A DNA stretch of 16,349 nucleotides from JAJTFW01 sp046049215 (GTDB taxonomy: Bacteria > Bacteroidota > Bacteroidia > AKYH767-A > OLB10). The stretch is from contig JBJOER010000162.1 of assembly GCA_046049215.1 (NCBI GenBank), forward strand, positions 1 to 16,349. Direction: 5' to 3'. The notes under the pieces were generated by a model that saw nothing but the letters and a program-made list of their open reading frames with translations, searched no databases and was not told where the DNA came from. This document shows positions 15,252-16,349 of the stretch, piece after piece. Numbering within the stretch: the first letter of the stretch is position 1; every line of letters starts with the position of its first letter. A program made the position numbers and the translations under genes.

Positions 15252-16349
15252 ATGAGCATCACCTCCGCACCGCTTGCAGAACGCTTGCGGCCGCATACGC
15301 TCGACGATATTTCCGGTCAGGAGCATCTGACGGGTAAAGACGGTATCCTGCGTCGTTTGCTGGCATCCGGTCAGCTGCCGTCGATCATTTTCTGGGGTCC
15401 GCCGGGCACCGGAAAGACCACCCTGGCCACCATCCTGGCACGGGAAGCGGGATTGCCCATGTTCACATTGAGTGCTATCAGTGCAGGGGTGAAAGATGTG
15501 CGCGAAGTGATCCAGCAAGCCCGTGAGCTGGGGAAGGCGGTGCTATTTATTGATGAGATCCACCGTTTCAGCAAATCGCAGCAGGATTCGCTGCTGGCGG
15601 CGGTAGAGCAGGGGATCATCCTGTTGATCGGCGCCACTACTGAGAATCCTTCGTTTGAAGTGATCCGCCCGTTGTTGTCGCGCTGCCAGGTGTACATCCT
15701 GCAGTCGCTAGGCTTTGAGCAGTTGTCGGCCATTCTCGACAAAGCCCTCGCCACGGATCCGGAGCTGAATGAACGCAAGGTGGTGATCCGTGAGCGGGAG
15801 GCGTTGATCGGGTTGTCGGGTGGGGATGCGCGCAAGCTGCTGAACCTGCTCGACCTGGTTGCGCATTCGGGCAACGAGCCGGGGCTGGAGATCACCGACG
15901 AACTGGTGATGCGTGTCGCCCAGCAGCGGATCGCCGCCTACGACAAGGGTGGGGAGCAGCATTACGACATCATCTCGGCCTTCATCAAATCCATCCGCGG
16001 CAGCGATCCCAACGGAGCCTTGTACTGGATGGCCCGCATGATCGAAGGGGGAGAGGATCCGGTGTTCATCGCACGGAGGTTGGTCATCCTCGCCTCTGAG
16101 GATATCGGTAACGCCAATCCGAACGCATTGTTGCTGGCTACAGCCACTTTCTCCGCCGTTCAGATGATCGGCTATCCCGAATGCTCCATAAACCTGGCTC
16201 AGGCCGTCACTTACCTGGCCGCATCGCCCAAGAGCAACGCCAGCTACATCGGCTTGAAAATGGCACAGCAGGCCGTAAGGGATCGCGGCGACCTGCCGGT
16301 GCCGCTACATCTGCGCAATGCTCCCACGAAGCTGATGAAGAACCTCGAT
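15252..16349 (+). CDS. rarA: Replication-associated recombination protein A (RarA/MgsA), partial at 3' end
   Basis: A clamp-loader-related AAA+ ATPase that acts at stalled replication forks; the family includes bacterial RarA/MgsA and eukaryotic Mgs1/WRNIP1. 366 codons are visible and the frame is open to the right edge; the family usually has about 420-450 residues, so the C-terminal tail is missing. The N-terminus has the typical APLAERLRPHTLDDISGQEH. Walker A (GPPGTGKTT) is at residues 49-57, Walker B (LFIDEIH) at 98-104, sensor 1 (GATTENPSFEV) at 127-137, and an arginine-finger candidate SR at 143-144. Downstream, SGGDARKLLNLLD and ASEDIGNANPNAL are the sensor 2/lid and MgsA C-terminal signatures. 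The ATG at 15252 places the first conserved residues at position 7. It is unrelated in function to the upstream nuo genes. Confidence 0.95.
   Translation, partial: MSITSAPLAERLRPHTLDDISGQEHLTGKDGILRRLLASGQLPSIIFWGPPGTGKTTLATILAREAGLPMFTLSAISAGVKDVREVIQQARELGKAVLFIDEIHRFSKSQQDSLLAAVEQGIILLIGATTENPSFEVIRPLLSRCQVYILQSLGFEQLSAILDKALATDPELNERKVVIREREALIGLSGGDARKLLNLLDLVAHSGNEPGLEITDELVMRVAQQRIAAYDKGGEQHYDIISAFIKSIRGSDPNGALYWMARMIEGGEDPVFIARRLVILASEDIGNANPNALLLATATFSAVQMIGYPECSINLAQAVTYLAASPKSNASYIGLKMAQQAVRDRGDLPVPLHLRNAPTKLMKNLD

Overview
The window is a stretch of chromosome, roughly mid-50s % GC by eye, and almost all of it is coding. It most likely comes from a member of the Bacteroidota. The evidence for that is a TAnnTTTG-type promoter element in front of the main operon, generally weak Shine-Dalgarno sequences, a short NuoG without a molybdopterin domain, and a crtI-crtB pair. 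The phylum call is an inference; no rRNA or other decisive taxonomic marker is present.

Layout. Positions 1-2035 (minus strand) carry a carotenoid pair: crtI (phytoene desaturase family) followed by an overlapping crtB (phytoene synthase), which runs off the left edge. A divergent intergenic region of about 230 bases (2036-2267) follows. Positions 2268-15187 (plus strand) hold a full 14-gene nuo operon in the order A-B-C-D-E-F-G-H-I-J-K-L-M-N, with separate nuoC and nuoD, small gaps and no inserted genes. From 15252 to the right edge is the 5' part of rarA (mgsA), an AAA+ ATPase of replication-fork maintenance.

How the genes work together. NuoE, F and G form the NADH-oxidising arm (FMN and Fe-S clusters). 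NuoB, C, D and I pass electrons to quinone. NuoA, H, J, K, L, M and N are the membrane arm that pumps protons. CrtB and CrtI would make and desaturate a C40 carotenoid backbone. RarA is functionally unrelated.

What stands out. The nuoE reading frame is broken by an apparent one-base deletion near 5444-5446. This leaves all four [2Fe-2S] cysteines intact but puts the conserved C-terminal tail out of frame. NuoG is only 331 residues long and ends just after a fourth cysteine group with an atypical spacing. I found no mobile element, CRISPR array, tRNA, rRNA or convincing novel system; this is mostly a conserved housekeeping region.
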